64,000 bases of DNA, from positions 1,426,001-1,490,000 of the forward strand of contig QANY01013209.1 of assembly GCA_003255025.1 (NCBI GenBank), in the 5' to 3' direction. The translations under genes and the position numbers were made by a program. Below the pieces are notes generated by a model. It was not told the origin of the DNA. It worked only from the letters and a program-made list of their open reading frames with translations, and searched no databases. The DNA comes from Datisca glomerata (Eukaryota; Streptophyta; Magnoliopsida; Cucurbitales; Datiscaceae). Positions 32,901-45,959 of the stretch are shown here, piece after piece; position 1 is the stretch's first letter, and every line of letters begins with the position of its first letter.

Positions 32901-34912
32901 ATGCCCACATTTCTTCCCCAAATCTCATCCTCTCCACCAATGCTACCAAACCCACAAATTTGCGTCCTCTTTCTTTCCATTTTCTTTCTCTTAACTTCAT
33001 CTTTTTGCCTACCCAATCCAGACCCAGCCACAATCCAGCCATTACTTGTAGCCCCTTCTCCTCCTGCAACAATTCCGGCCTTCCCAGAACAATCCGATGT
33101 AGCGGGCTGCCCATTAGACCTCCCGGATGAGCTTTTCCACGGGTTAAAGGCGGCCTGCGGTGCTACAAAAGGCGGTGACGTCAATGGTCAGCTCCACCGT
33201 AGCCGGTGTTGCCCTGTGTTAGCAGCATGGCTGTACTCTGCCTACTCAGCAACAGCCCTCGAGAGGGCTAGCAGAGCGGGAGCAGTTTCCGGCCATACGA
33301 CGTCGTATGACCTGCCTTTGCTGCCTGATGATTCGGAGACTTGTGTGAATAACTTTGGGAAAGCTTTAGCTGATAGAGGAATGGAACTGATGAAACCCAA
33401 TGAGACATGTGATGTGGTGTATTGCTATTGTGGCATAAGACTGCATCCATTGACCTGTCCTGAGGCGTTTTCAGTGACCCAACAAGGGAAAATTGTTGGG
33501 GATAAGAGGGTTAAGAGGTTAGAGAGAGATTGCTTGAGTAGCAGCGCTAATGTCAATCGATTTCCAGGCCTTGGTGGATGCAATAAGTGCTTGAATTCTC
33601 TACATCTGGTGAGCTTTTTTTCCTTCATTATCTCATTTTCACTTAAACTGATAGATTATCTCAAATCTGTTCATCTTGTGAATTGAATAGGTTTTTTTCT
33701 GGGTCTTTTTCCATGTTTGGTTATTAGGAATTTTTCCATTTGATTAATGATTAAGGGCCAATATTAGAATAATTAGTGTAATAATTGAGATGTCATGGCT
33801 TGGCTGAGTAGTTTTCTTACCTTGAAAAAGAAATTTGAGAAGCTTCGAAAATGGATTGATAATAAGAACAAGAAGTAATTGTTGCATTTATATACATTGG
33901 CCTACTCTCAAGCGCTGAATTAAGGCCTACAACCACATTTGGCAACTGGATTGCAGTGGGGAAAGATCAAACATCAGAAGCTCATTTGATATTGATTTTG
34001 ATAAGTCTTTTTATTCCATTTAGAGCTCTCGAATATCTCCTTTTTGTGGCTGTAGAGAGCTTCTGAAAATATCTTAAACAAGATAATGGATTTCATTGAT
34101 CTTGGCAACCGCATGTTTTTTTAATCTTGATGTTTGTTGTTTTTGTTGCCAATGGTAAATACAAATAGATGCTTCTTTAATATTATTCTAATGATTTTTT
34201 ATTTATGGGTATATTTGCTTTGGGTTCTGTTTAAGATTGGTTTACCTTGAAAATATACCATTTTGAAAGCGAACTTTTTTATTAAAAAACAAACAGATTC
34301 TCATGAAACCTCCCATTTACAAAAGAAATGTCCCTATCAAGTTGAAATACGTGTTTGGTTAAACTTGTTTTTGGATGACTTTTTTTTTATTTCTAATGCA
34401 GAAAAAGCAAAATTGAAGCCTCTACCAAACAAAGTATAAAAGATTATGCCATAGATTTGTTGTTGATTTGGTATTTCACCAATCAGCCTAGTTGTGAGCT
34501 TAAATTGAAGCACCTAACATGTGGCTACCCATTAGCAACTGATATACAATAATTTTATATGCAGCTGAACAAGAAGAATACTTTGAATTCAAGCAAACCA
34601 GAGAACAGGACCACAAAGATGCACAACAAGGAATGCCAACTCATGGGTCTAACATGGCTTCTATCCCAGAACAGATCCGCTTACATCCACACAGTTTCAT
34701 CGGTTTTACGAGCTACGATGATGAACACGGGCGACTCAGATCCAAAGTCGTGCACGCTCAACAGCGATGGAATGCCTCTGGCCGTTGATTCTTCCGAAAT
34801 CTCCAGCAGTACATCCTTAACTATACTTCAAGCACCCATTCTATTACTGCTTGCTTTCACTTTGTTTGCTATTTATGCATCTCTTTATCTAAATGTTGCC
34901 TTCCAATGTTAG
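32901..34912 (+). CDS. Uncharacterised GPI-anchored protein, At4g28100-like, two exons
   Basis: Exon 1 is 32901-33608 and exon 2 is 34565-34912, joined in phase 0 by a 956-base GT-AG intron, giving 351 residues. A second ATG at 32940 (MLPNPQICVLFLSIFFLLTS) would start closer to the signal peptide and may be the true start. The mature part is Cys-rich: CPLDLPDELFHGLKAACG, then HRSRCCPVLAAWLYSAYSA, DDSETCVNNFGKAL, CDVVYCYCGIRLHPLTCPEA and GGCNKCLNSL in exon 1, and NKECQLMGLTWLL and YIHTVSSVLRATM in exon 2. After MPLAVDSSEISSS the protein ends in a hydrophobic tail (LLLLAFTLFAIYASLYLNV), as expected for GPI attachment at the plasma membrane. The pattern matches the plant At4g28100-like family, which I believe carries a SPARK-type domain. 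Its biochemical function is unknown. The frame is intact in both exons, so the gene is probably live. Confidence 0.93.
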
Positions 34913-37549
34913 TTTTAGCCTTTTTCAGCTATGATATTTGTGCAAGTTTTTTGTACTGTTTTTTTTATCATTGCTATGTGATATGTTTAAATTGGTTTTC
35001 TGCATGTTTTTCGGTTTTAGGTGAATTAGAATGGGATAAGACTTGTACCGTTCACCTTTGCAGTTGAAATGTGAAATAGGAGAAACAATACCGAAAATTC
35101 AAAACTTTTTCATATCATTATAATGTCACACGTGTTATTTCAATTTTTAAGAGTCTATTTAGTATTTCTCCTCAAAATATAAATAAAATATTTTATTTTA
35201 AGACTTGACAACAAATGACATAAATTCTAAAACATGATAATAGATGACAACAAGAAATATTCTTCTGTATCTTATGATTTAGAAAAAGAGTAAAATACAC
35301 TTTTATCCCTTATAGTTTGAGTTAAATTTTAAATTTAACATTTCACTTTAAAAAGTAACAAATAAACTTCATTCTCCCAAACACCAAAAGAAAGAACATA
35401 ATTATAGAAAATAGGTAGATGGGTGTCTTTTCAACGCCATTGAAGAAACTTTGATCGTCATCAGATGGAAGAAAAGGATGAGATTTCGATCTGCTGGGCC
35501 TTCTCTCTGTCTCAAGTAAATAAAAAGAAAAAATAGAGCTTTCAGAGAGAGACGATTTTATTTGTATTTTCTTAGAAATAAGAGAGAGATACCAGAGAAG
35601 AAATCTTCACACCAACATTAAGAAAGAAATAAATGTAATAGTGTCTTCATAGCAGGTTGATGGAAATCACACTGCTACTTCAGTCCATGAAAAACAAAGG
35701 GAATATATGCTTCTTTCAATTTGGTGAAATGCAGAGGACATGAAGTAATTACTTCCTTTGTTTTCCCCTGTTTCCATAACCGTATGGGTGAAGGGGATTA
35801 AACCAGCTTCCCTTAAGAAGGTGAGTGATCCTGAAATCAAGGATCCCATTGTGTGTGAGAGAGAAAAAGTTACTGAGAGAGAGAGTTACAGAGATTTTCT
35901 CTTTAACAGAGTGATAGAGAGAGTGTGTGAGAGTGAGAGGGAGGGAGAGAGAGTTACAGAGAAAAATTTGTCTATAAAAGAGTGTTAGAGAGAGAGAGAG
36001 TTACAAGAAAGAGCGTTAGAGAGAGAGTGAGAGAGAGAGAGGCAGCCACTAAAAAATTAATAGTGGAAATTCTAGAGAAGAATGAAGAGAAAAAATAGAC
36101 CGAGGAGAGTTGCAGATGGGACAACGAGAGAGACAAGGAAAAAAGTTAAAGCAGAGAGTAAAGTAGGAAATGACTTAAAAAAACTTACATAACTTTCAGC
36201 AGCGCACGCCATTAACGGTGGTGTGTCTCCGTTAGTTAAATATTGGCAGAAAATTTAAAGTAGCATAATAATTAAATTATAAAGTCTGAATTGAGATTTT
36301 TTAAATTGAGAGTCAGTTTTGAATTGATTTTAAACTTCACTGAAGAGGACGAATGTATATTTTATCTTAAAAAAATTGGATGAAACAGGGGCTAATGCTT
36401 TGTATTGGAGGAGGCAATAATTCTGGTAGATGTGGGTCATTTGTTTGATGGCATTATGTAGGAGACAGTTGTGTTATTCACGGGAAATAAATGAAATGTC
36501 TGCCCAAGCTAATTCCAAAACATCTCCTGTTATACAAAGACTGCCAAAATTGCCACACAATTTTAAATAGTTAGTAGAAAAATGTCCAAAACAGAAAAGA
36601 AAAAGAGAAGAAAAAAAACGAAAATCAATAGGAATAAATATCCGTGAATTTTAAAATATGATCAGGATTAATAACTGAAATTTGGGTTCTTCTCGATTAA
36701 GGATTTCTATGGAAATATCCAAAATGCATTTGTAGTTAACAAAATGTAGCGCCAAAAATAGAATGAAATGCATATAGACATACATAGATATAAAGAGTCT
36801 CTCTCCCTCTCTCTCTCATGGTTATGGTTCGTTGCTGCTTGCTAGTATCACAAAACAACCCATGCATATGTGTGATTGCATTAAACAGTAGTTCTACATT
36901 TGGATGCATTAATGAATGTCATGCAAAACTATTCTCTTCTTACGATTGTTCAAATCTGTACAGGACCTAGCGATGGCAAAACCACCCATATGTAAAATCA
37001 CTCAGTGGATAATTAACTTGATTGATTATAAAATATTATAAATGGATATGAATATTTATTGTGTTAATATTTTTTTAACAATTATAAATGGATAGGGTAT
37101 GAGTAATACCCAATGGGTACTAGGTGCTCGTTTAATTTCTTTCCTTCAGGACCCAGAGCCGGACCTCGGGCCAGACTCGACCTGACCCCGAGCCCGAGCA
37201 CGACCTCGATCATTATTTAAATTCCTTTTTACGACAATTTTTTATTTTTTAATAAAAAATAGCCTATCATGATCATCTCCACCTTCCTTCAGAAATAATA
37301 TCTCGACCTCAGATCAAAGATTAGCAAGAAATATCAAACAAAGTATTCAGAAAATAACACACCATTGTGCGTTGGTTAATGCCTAAATATTTCAGCTCTA
37401 TCTTAACAGAAGACACAACTAAATGTTTCTCCTTGTTTTGCTTTTTTTTTTTTTTCCTTTTGATTCTAGTTATGTAAAGCATCAAGAACGTCCTTTTGAT
37501 TTTTTTTACTTGCGTATGATGGCTTACAATATATTATTACAATCTCACT
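34913..37549. other. Intergenic DNA with GA-rich simple repeats
   Basis: 3' flank of the GPI-anchored protein gene, then AT-rich DNA. A (GA)n-rich stretch (about 35850-36050: GAGAGAGAGAGTTACA and similar) gives false open frames (35758-35988). A short CT repeat lies at 36798-36820. A GC-richer stretch (37145-37205) is unexplained. No gene is recognised. Confidence 0.6.
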
Positions 37550-40500
37550 TGTGACTCATGTTGTGGGTATTTCCTAAGCCCCTTCCACGAAGGAAACACG
37601 TGTCTCCTTATTTTTATCAGAGTCTTTTGATGATCTCGTGAAGCACCTAAAATGGCATTCCTAAATCGAGTGGGAGGGTTTAGAGCCAGTTAAGCCAATA
37701 GCACATATCTAGTAGCAGCTTCAGTAACACTAGCTACATTGGTAGATCATTGATTAGCAAACCTCCTCTGAATAGTTTACGTGGCCCCCTAGTTTCTACT
37801 ACTATTCATTCTAGTTAATCCAGTAATGCAGACAACCCTTACTCTTTTAAAGAGTAGGAGGTTTAAAGTCTAAAGTGGAACTTCTCCGCAGTTGCTGCCT
37901 GATTATATAGGTCAGACTCAAACTAGGACCTCAAGCTAACTCGAATAGCCCAAAGGCTAGAAGAATGGTGCTTCCGAGCTGAGTGCCTAGTGCCAGGTAG
38001 CTTGAGTAACTCAATACATGTCAGCTTAAAAATTGCCACCCGAAAGAGATATTGCACGTGGTCTAATAGGATTGGACCCTTTCCCAACCTGTCCAATCAC
38101 CACTTTCCATTTCAGAAGTGCCACCTTTAGTGTCCCCTAAAGCCACCTCACGTCAGCTCATGGGATAAGACATAAAGCTCAACCTTCCCCCTTAACTAAT
38201 GAGAACACTTTAGAATATTCTCTAAACTTCTCCCATATGCCTCGCCAAGATAGGCTTCCTATATAAATACCCCTACCACTAAAAATTAAGATAAATTCAC
38301 TCAATCCTTATAGAAACTCTGCCTAATTCTCTTCACACCTCTAACTTAAGCTTTAGAAGCCCTAAAGCGAGGAAATCATGCTCCATTGACCTTTTCTCTT
38401 TGAAATCTTTGATATATTGTATGTAGGAGTATGAGCTCCTCAGCGTGGGACATGTGCTGTTTAAATTTTGGCAGCAACAATTGGCGGTCTATGGGAAATG
38501 ATAGCAAGTGGTTTCCTTGTCTAAGTTTGTAAGTTTTTACCAATTAAGTCCCTTCTTTGCTGTGAGTTAAAAAGGAGATAAGTTCACCCTCATCTTCTCA
38601 ATTCGATGCACATCTTAATAAGGGGGAGGATTCACGCTTCATCCTTCTAGAAAAGACCTAGCCTCTATTGTAAACGTGACACGAAAAAAAAATAAAGACT
38701 TTGCGTCCTATTCTCTTCAAGCTGGCTAGGCGAATGAGAAAGGACTTGGAAGTCGTCACCCAAATAGTTGTAGCATCTTATACCCAGAGTCCTTCCGTAT
38801 TGCCTACACAAATCTCTCCCCTACCTCGTCAACTTTCTCCTTCTACCTTCTCCTCCAAAACATGTGAGATAAGAGAGAGACGAGAACAGGAAAGAAGGGA
38901 ACTGCAACCAATGTACCCCTGAGAAGTAAAATATAGGGAGGCGCCTGAAGTCGAAGCATAAACCAAGGCTAAGGAAGTTAGGTCAATTCGGATGACCAAT
39001 ATAGTGGATCAAGTGGGGAACAATGCGGAAAGCTCCAAATCATGGTCCCAAATATAGAAACTGTAATAACAGATAGAAGAGATGAGAAAAGAGGGGAAGT
39101 AGATTGTCGAAGCTTATGTCGAGACAATGTTAGAGCAAGTGGAATCCCCACACTCTACAGAGATCGAGAGTGGCCCGAGTGATGCCCAAGTTTAAAATGA
39201 CGAGACCAAGGATCTGTTCGATCACCTAGAACCATTCAAGCTTTGGATGGACCTCACCACATCTCGAAGCCCGTAATGTGCAAAGTGTTCCGCCTGACTC
39301 TCAACAGACCTCCGAGAAATGGATTGGACAACTGAGACCCCAATTCCATCCACTTCTTCACTGAGCTCTTGAAGCTATTTATTGGATAATTTTTGGGAGG
39401 AACGAAACGGTGGAGGCCAACGTCCTACTTAATTATCGTCTGGCAGAGCCCTGGCGAAGTCATGAAGGACTACACGACTCCTTTCAACCTTAAAGGTCGA
39501 CAACACAAGTGAAGATACTCTTGTGGTTGGCCTTCGAAGTAGGATCACACATCAGAAAGTGAGTTTGTCCATGGTCAAGTACGACGTTGTCTCCTCACAG
39601 AGTTAGAGGCTATGACACAAAAGTACATCAGGGACGAGGAGATGATCCAGGCCGAGTGGGAGCAAGAAAGATCAAAATAATCCACAGGCTCACCAAAAGG
39701 CAATGATGTCGAAAAGGATAAAAGAAGTCGAACACCCAAGCCCACCAAGCGAAAGTTAACCCGCGAACGAGCCAGCGCTTCCCTATCGAGCAGGTGGGAA
39801 GGGAGGGTACTTACCTAAGCACCAAATATTCAACCTACAGCCATCTTACGACAAAGAGGGAAAAGATCTATAGTGTAATTAATGACAGGCCATGTTGAGG
39901 TAACCTAGAGTATTAAAGACCCCTGATGAGAGTAAGGACACGACCAAGTATTACAGATACCATCATGATACTGAGATACCACAAAGAGTTATTACTATCT
40001 CGAAAAGAAAATCAAAGCCATGACTCATAGGGAATATCTTAAGGAAGTTGTTGCAAGCAAGAGAAACCAGGGGAGGGAAGCCTTCTTAGACAAGAAAGAA
40101 GAACAAAGAAATCTCCATAGCTGAAACAGAGCAAAACCCTGTAGCCTGTAAGATAGATTAAAATGATTTTCTTAGGACCAAGCGATTGTAATTCCAACCG
40201 TTAAGGGAAAGGCTACAACTCGGGAAGCAGGGTACCCAACCATTTTTAGTGTTTTACCTCAATTGAGCTCCAAAGTAGAGTAACTCATAGAGTTTCCGAA
40301 GGAAGAGGCATATTGGGTCTACAGCCTCACACCGATGCACTAGTTATCTCTCATCTGATAGTCAACATCAAGGTGTGGAGGACTTTGGTCGACGATGGGA
40401 GCTCAGTTGACATCCTAAGTTATTCAACATTACTCTAAATGGGTTTAGACCCAAAACAGCTCCCTCCTTTGTAGCTCCACTAGTAGTATTTGACGGACAT

Positions 40501-41165
40501 GAGGTGTTGCCCGAGGGGGTTTGAGCTACCAGTGATCCTAGGCGAGGCACTTCGACTTGCCACTAAGTTGATTGACTTTATGGTTGAGATGCGCTGAAGT
40601 ATATGATGAAATCCTAGGCCAAGCCGCCATACATAAGTTCAAAGAAAGACCTTCCATTAACCACTAAGTCATTCAGTTCCTAAGTGTTGCTGGGTTAGCA
40701 TTTGTCTTAAGAGACTAAAGGAAATCTAGAGAATGTTACGTAAACGTTCTAAAAGGGAGAAAAGGAGTTTGTCATTGTGATGATAAATGTGGCCCTCAAA
40801 GATCAGCTTCAAGGAGAACCAGTATAACCAATGGAGTCAACAATCTTAGTTTTGGAAGACCTAGAACAATCAGTACAGACTGGGTCACTGTTCAGCTCAA
40901 AGCAGGAAGAGGAATTAACAACATTCATTTTATGACAGCAATGATGTCTTTCGCTAGATTCACATGGACATGCCAAGAATCGACTCGTGAGACATTGTCC
41001 ATCACCTAAACGTTAACCTAAATTTTAGGCCCTTCAAACAAAATAGGAAGAGCTTCAACCAAAGGACGAAGCCATCAACGGAGAAATAGAAAAATTACAC
41101 AAGGCGAGTGTCATTAAAAATGTCCACTACCCCGACTGGCTTGCCAACATTGTCTTAGTACACGA
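37550..41165 (+). mobile_element. Truncated Ty3/gypsy element (5' LTR, gag, protease, start of reverse transcriptase)
   Basis: The LTR-like part ends near 38460 and holds a TATA box (CCTATATAAATACCCC, about 38259-38274). A primer-binding-like TTTTGGCAGCAACAATTGG starts at about 38467. Gag traces include LFDHLEPFKLWMDLTTS (about 39212), MKDYTTPFNL and AMTQKYIRDEEMIQAE (about 39610-39660). The protease motif TLVDDGSSVDILSYS lies at about 40383-40428. The reverse transcriptase N-terminus (EIEKLHKASVIKN, HYPDWLANIVLV) ends at 41165, where the element stops at a hairpin. Stops are frequent. The left LTR edge is uncertain. The protease and primer site resemble Tat/Athila-type elements. Confidence 0.72.
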
Positions 41166-41188
41166 AATTAAAAATGTTCGTGTACTAA
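41155..41188. repeat. Perfect hairpin at the gypsy truncation point
   Basis: Arms TTAGTACACGAA (41155-41166) and TTCGTGTACTAA (41177-41188) flank ATTAAAAATG. The first arm is still reverse-transcriptase coding sequence (VLVHE). The second is its inverted copy, and unrelated DNA follows. Confidence 0.85.
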
Positions 41189-42069
41189 TAACCCAACTTA
41201 GTACAGGAACTCAAAATATCTAGAACCATAAATTCACAAACACAAAGGATGCCACTAAAACATAGTTTATGTTTTTTCACTAATTAAAATTACAATACTA
41301 AAAACAGTAGAAAAACAAATCATATTTTATGTAAAGAGCAGTTTTAAGCTTTGTAAAAAGAATATTTACAAAACTTACTTCATTCGTTACAGGCTCAATT
41401 TGAATTTATTTTCCCCTTGCTAAATTTCTAGCAACATTAACATGCACTCATAAGTTTTATACAATATGTTTCAACAATATGTTCCAAACTAATGTACGCT
41501 AAAACTAATTTACCATCTTACGAAGAGAATATATGGTAAGACTTAAACAATTATTTCAAGAAAATATATTACTAGTCTTACATTGCCCATTTGATGTTGA
41601 TTCTGACTTGTTCCTCCAACGTCCACATTTTCATCATTTTTTCCTGTTTTATATTATGTGTAAGTAATTTTTTATGATATATAAACATGTTTTGTATGAT
41701 AAGTTAACAACAATTTAGTTACTATCCATCCTTACATTGTTCAAGTTTTCTCCGTATCATATTGGTCTTTCTATGTGGGAACCAAAAGCTTAATTATTGT
41801 TCTCATCTCCATCGTAATCTTCATTACCACCATATCCTTCATCGTTGTAATGTTCATCTCGTCCAACATTTTCCTAAAAGCATTCTTCTAACACATACAA
41901 TCATTAATAGATTTGAATACTATTCTGTTGAATAATATAGTGATTTTCATACATGTTCATCTTGTTTCCAATTTGTTGTATTGATCATAATGTTGATTAG
42001 TTGTCACATTTCACCAAATTATCGGACCACCAACGTTGTCATGTCGTCCATTTTCTTAGAAATCTCAAT
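41189..42069. other. AT-rich DNA, probably the degraded linker of the DUF1985 gene
   Basis: No open frame. Minus-strand translations near 41580-41880 are acidic and Asn-rich (for example GGNEDYDGDEN), similar in style to the linker of Ulp1-type transposon proteins. Too decayed to annotate as coding. Confidence 0.35.
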
Positions 42070-43910
42070 CTAAACTTTCACCAAGGACTCTAACTTGTCT
42101 AGTATCTTTCTCATCCCAGGTTCCACCCTAGTGTTTGGTTGGATGGGTGTACAGATTAAGTTCTCAAAAGAGTCTGCATCGGGCTCTCTACTTCTTGATC
42201 CCTCTCTCTCACTCCCCCTCTCTCTCTCTCTTACTCTCTCTCTCTCTCTATTTTGATTAGAAGCTTGTCTTCTTTTGTTGAATTGACTCATGTATGTGGC
42301 ATCGATTCTTCCTATGTTGGTTGCAATGGTTTGAACTAAAGCTATAATTTACTTTATAATGTAAGTTAAGTATTGCTTGAATATATCAAAACTAAAATTC
42401 AAAATTAAATAATATAAAAAAGTTAGTTGTAAGTAGATGTTACTTACATTGGTGTTCTCAACAATGTGATGTTTTTCTCATTATAGAAATACTTCTCTAT
42501 CAGCTCAACTTCTGGCAACACATGCCTTCGTCCAACAGGGTATGGGCCACAGTTTAGCACCGTTATCAAAGCGAAATCCTTTATACCAAACTTTATTATG
42601 TTATCTTCAAGGTTGAACAGTACTTCATCATCTCGATTATGCATGCATTGTCTTTTTAGAAGATGCACCATATATTATGAAGGGAAATTGCTACCCTTGA
42701 AGTCGAGCAAGTGACCAAGACATCTTTCTCTAAACTTCTTCGCTTGGTTAGGATTCAGTGATTTTCTTAATGTTGATACCATATAAGGATTTGAATATAG
42801 AACAATGCGTTGCAAAGATGTCCATTGTGTTCTTAGGATCAACATTTCTCATACCTGCAATGTTGTAAATAATATCAACTTACTCATAATAATTTCATTC
42901 ATGTGTAAATTCATCATTCAGAATAAAGTGTTACTAGTTAGAACAATTATTCATTCCTAATATGAGTAAGTGCAGTGTAAACATATTATTGATAGCATGT
43001 TAACTATATGTTTACCGGTTATATAATTATATAATGTAGTTTACACATAATTAGGGATAGAACGGATATTTAGAATAATGAGAATCAGCATTGAGAATCA
43101 TTATCAAGAACATTACAGAGTCGATAGTGACATAACTATCATTCACACCCATTTTGTAGAACCATTGTTATATGTCAGAGTGTTGATAATAAATTATGAC
43201 AACATGTTAATAATAAGTCTACCATTTTTATAATTTTATAAGTACCTCATTTTGTATCGCTATTGGCTCATGATTTTCTCTAAGTTGACTTCATCGTTCA
43301 CTTTTTTTTTCAGGTTCATCGTTGCTTCCTTTCTCAAGTTCTTCACTTCCAACTTAATGAAACATGGATATTTAATAATATACATATAACAATTATGCAA
43401 TTTTACTATTAGTAAACATATATTTTAAACTACTATTGTTTAGCTCATTGCTTACGGTGTCCTCAGTTGTACTATACATATAACCCCGAGATTATTCTTT
43501 CTCAGAGCTTGATCTTCGAATTGTTATGTCTTTTAATTTTTACCCTTTGCTTTTGAAGAAGTGGCAATAATTTGTAACTGTACACTACATCTTATGTTTT
43601 ACGGTTGCTCTTCTTGCTATAGAATTTCAAAGTTTATAAGAAATCTTGAGTAAAATATCTTTTTACGGAATGTAAAGTTATGTTTACATGTTATGTAAGC
43701 ATAGTCATTATGTTTACAACTATTTTTTTTCTCAAACTACATTATGATTAGCATTAAATACTATATACTTACATTGTCATTTGTTCTCCGTCTTTTAGTA
43801 GATGAAGGTGGATCGGCTCTTGTTTTTCTTTTCTTTCCTTGAAGAATTTTTCCTTGAACTTTCTTCGTGGCTGTTTTTTTAGTTTTCATTGTTGCATATT
43901 TCAATCGCAT
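42070..43910 (-). pseudogene. DUF1985-containing gene remnant of an Ulp1-type (MULE-associated) transposon
   Basis: The first exon (43910-43773) starts MRLKYATMKTKKTATKK and is very basic, ending KRKTRADPP and SSTKRRR with a GTAAGT donor. Charged pieces follow near 43530-43480 and 43340-43260 (EELEKGSNDEPEKKSER). The DUF1985-like part spans about 42780-42444: AKKFRERCLGHLLDFKGSN, then IIKFGIKDFALITVLNCGPY. The frame breaks near 42690. A Glu/Arg-rich stretch and a short coiled segment (MRKILDKLESLVKV) at 42291-42070 resemble the linker to the Ulp1 (C48) protease domain, which itself is missing. Such proteins occur in MULE-type elements of plants. The copy is non-functional. The family name rests on recalled consensus. 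Confidence 0.68.
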
Positions 43911-45599
43911 ACATATTTATGTCATCAGTAAAAAAATAAGCAACAAATTTGCTTAAAACTCAAGGAAAGTCATGAAATTTATTCTTAAAATGTAAATCTA
44001 ATGTCTATATGTATTACTTAAGAGAACTATCAACATTATTTTTACCACTTGTGTAAACATGATGTTTATAAGTTAAGATGTTGTTTACATCTTATACTTC
44101 ATTAATAGCAATGGACAAATAAACCAAAATAGTTTAAAATAGGCAGATAATTATATGAAGAAAAATATCATAAATCCAAGTTATAGGCACCCATGTCATA
44201 CACCATCTCTTCCCTCAAATCCCACACTATCGCCTTGTAGAACTTAGAAGCGGTCATTTCTCAATTTACCCAATATACTTTCACTAACAAAGCAATTACT
44301 GAACTCTTGACACTGATAGTAATAGTTTACTGTTTCAGACAAAGGCAGCAAAACCAGTGGTTGAAGTCTCATGTGACCCTTGAGTCTTGATTTCCAACTT
44401 CTAGTCACTTGACTTAAGTGGCTTGCCGATCCTAATTTTGTCCATAACAATACTGGGTATAGATTGATCTACATCTTTTGTAAGCATGCTTCTCTTTTCC
44501 ATTCTATAAATCAGCTTCGTAACAACCTCTTTTTAGTAGCTTTGTTAATAACAATATACTTCAACATATCCACACCCACCTAGAGAAAAAAATAAACAAA
44601 GGGAGCCATGACATTAGTATCTTATAAGGAGTTTTCTTCCAATTGACATGATTATCACTACTTTTAGACAATTCGTCCTGCTGGAGAAAATCAAATCACC
44701 AATATTATCTTTTAGTCAACCATATTTCTTTGTTCATAAGCTGACAAACATACCATTTCTTCCGGTTCATTACATCTACAATCAGGCATTAATTAGTTCA
44801 GTGATAAAACAAGCCGAATCTGGCATGATTAGATACACAAAAAAACCTAGGGGCATTGCACAGGTCATATTTTTGTCCATGACTAGCTGTTATATCCATA
44901 AGCAGGTACTAACAGAAACGATGTGGAACAAGTAGAAAAAACCCATCACTTGACAGCAGTAACGGAAAGATTTTAACATAGAAAGAACTTCAATCTCAAC
45001 CTTTCGAGAAAAATGGATTATTGACTATTTCTAAGAAAAACCCCCATTTCTAAGAAACCCTGAATCAATATTTTAAAAACTAATTGTCAAAATTCAGAAT
45101 ATTAAATAGGGTATCAAAAGCATAAATCTAACTTCAATCTGTGTGTAAATAGTGAGTTACGTCGTTAAGAGTAACGTATCCAAAGAAACACATGGCGTCT
45201 AAAAACAGGTTCATGTGACGCCTAAATACACCCACGTGGTGTAACAATAAGTTTCACAGGATTTATGATTGAACATGCTTGTAAGGACGCCCCTAAACTT
45301 ATAAAGGCGGTGATCCCCGTTATATGAATTATGTATTAAAAGTGTAGTGTATATTTTTGGACTTATTGATAAAAGTTTGAGGATCCTTCATTGCCTGGAA
45401 CAATCTCGAGGCTAGGGTTTGGTTGGATTAAGACAATGTTACGCTGCACAAAGAGAGTAAGAACTACTCGAAGAGTGTGGCCCCCTTAGGCACCTTGGAT
45501 CTACCCCCTTTTGATAGAGAAGGGTAAAAAGAGACGCAATACGCGACCCATCGGTATAGGGATGCGTATGTCCGTCCGCCGTCGGGCAAGTCGAGCAAT
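43911..45599. other. Intergenic DNA without a recognised gene
   Basis: AT-rich sequence. Short open frames at 44244-44450 (-) and 44648-44935 (+) show no family motif. From about 45250 the base composition rises toward the GC-rich minisatellite. Confidence 0.5.
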
Positions 45600-45835
45600 G
45601 CACCCGTCACCGGGAGGGTCACCCCGGCGACGCATGGAGACATTTGACCCACCGGGAGGTGCCCACAACGGGTAGAGGAGCTTGACCTGCCGTGGGGGGT
45701 GCCCACGACGGGTAGAGGGGATTTTACCCGCCATGGGGGGTGCCCACGACGGGGAGATTGGGGTTAACCCGCCATGGGGGAGGTGCCCCATGGCGGGAAG
45801 CGAGTTGACCCGCCGTCGGGGAGGGTGGCCCGTGT
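45600..45835. repeat. GC-rich minisatellite of about 40-bp units with internal inverted arms
   Basis: Six imperfect units carry the core ACCCGCC-TGGGGGGTGCCC-ACGACGGG. One unit forms a perfect 12-bp stem, CCCGCCATGGGG (45768-45779) pairing with CCCCATGGCGGG (45786-45797). The local composition is strikingly unlike the AT-rich surroundings and produces long false open frames on the minus strand. Confidence 0.85.
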
Positions 45836-45959
45836 CGCGCTGTCTGTAGTCTCCATGCATCCGTCTCGAGGAGGCTCGCCGAATGGTTGTGTCCTGCAGG
45901 TCCTCAATGCAATACGAGCCTAACACCTGTGAGTTTGTTATTCGACTACTCGATGCCAC

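Noticed and set aside
32830..33184. Two minus-strand open frames opposite the GPI-anchored protein gene
   Set aside because: Shadows of exon 1; the plus-strand protein has clear family features.
35758..35988. 76-codon Glu/Arg/Ser-rich frame
   Set aside because: Translation of a (GA)n-rich simple repeat.
44244..44935. Short frames on both strands that might be gene fragments
   Set aside because: No family could be recognised and no splice structure joined them.
45464..45959. Minus-strand open frames of 80 and 152 codons
   Set aside because: Produced by the GC-rich minisatellite; the peptide is repetitive and shows no domain.
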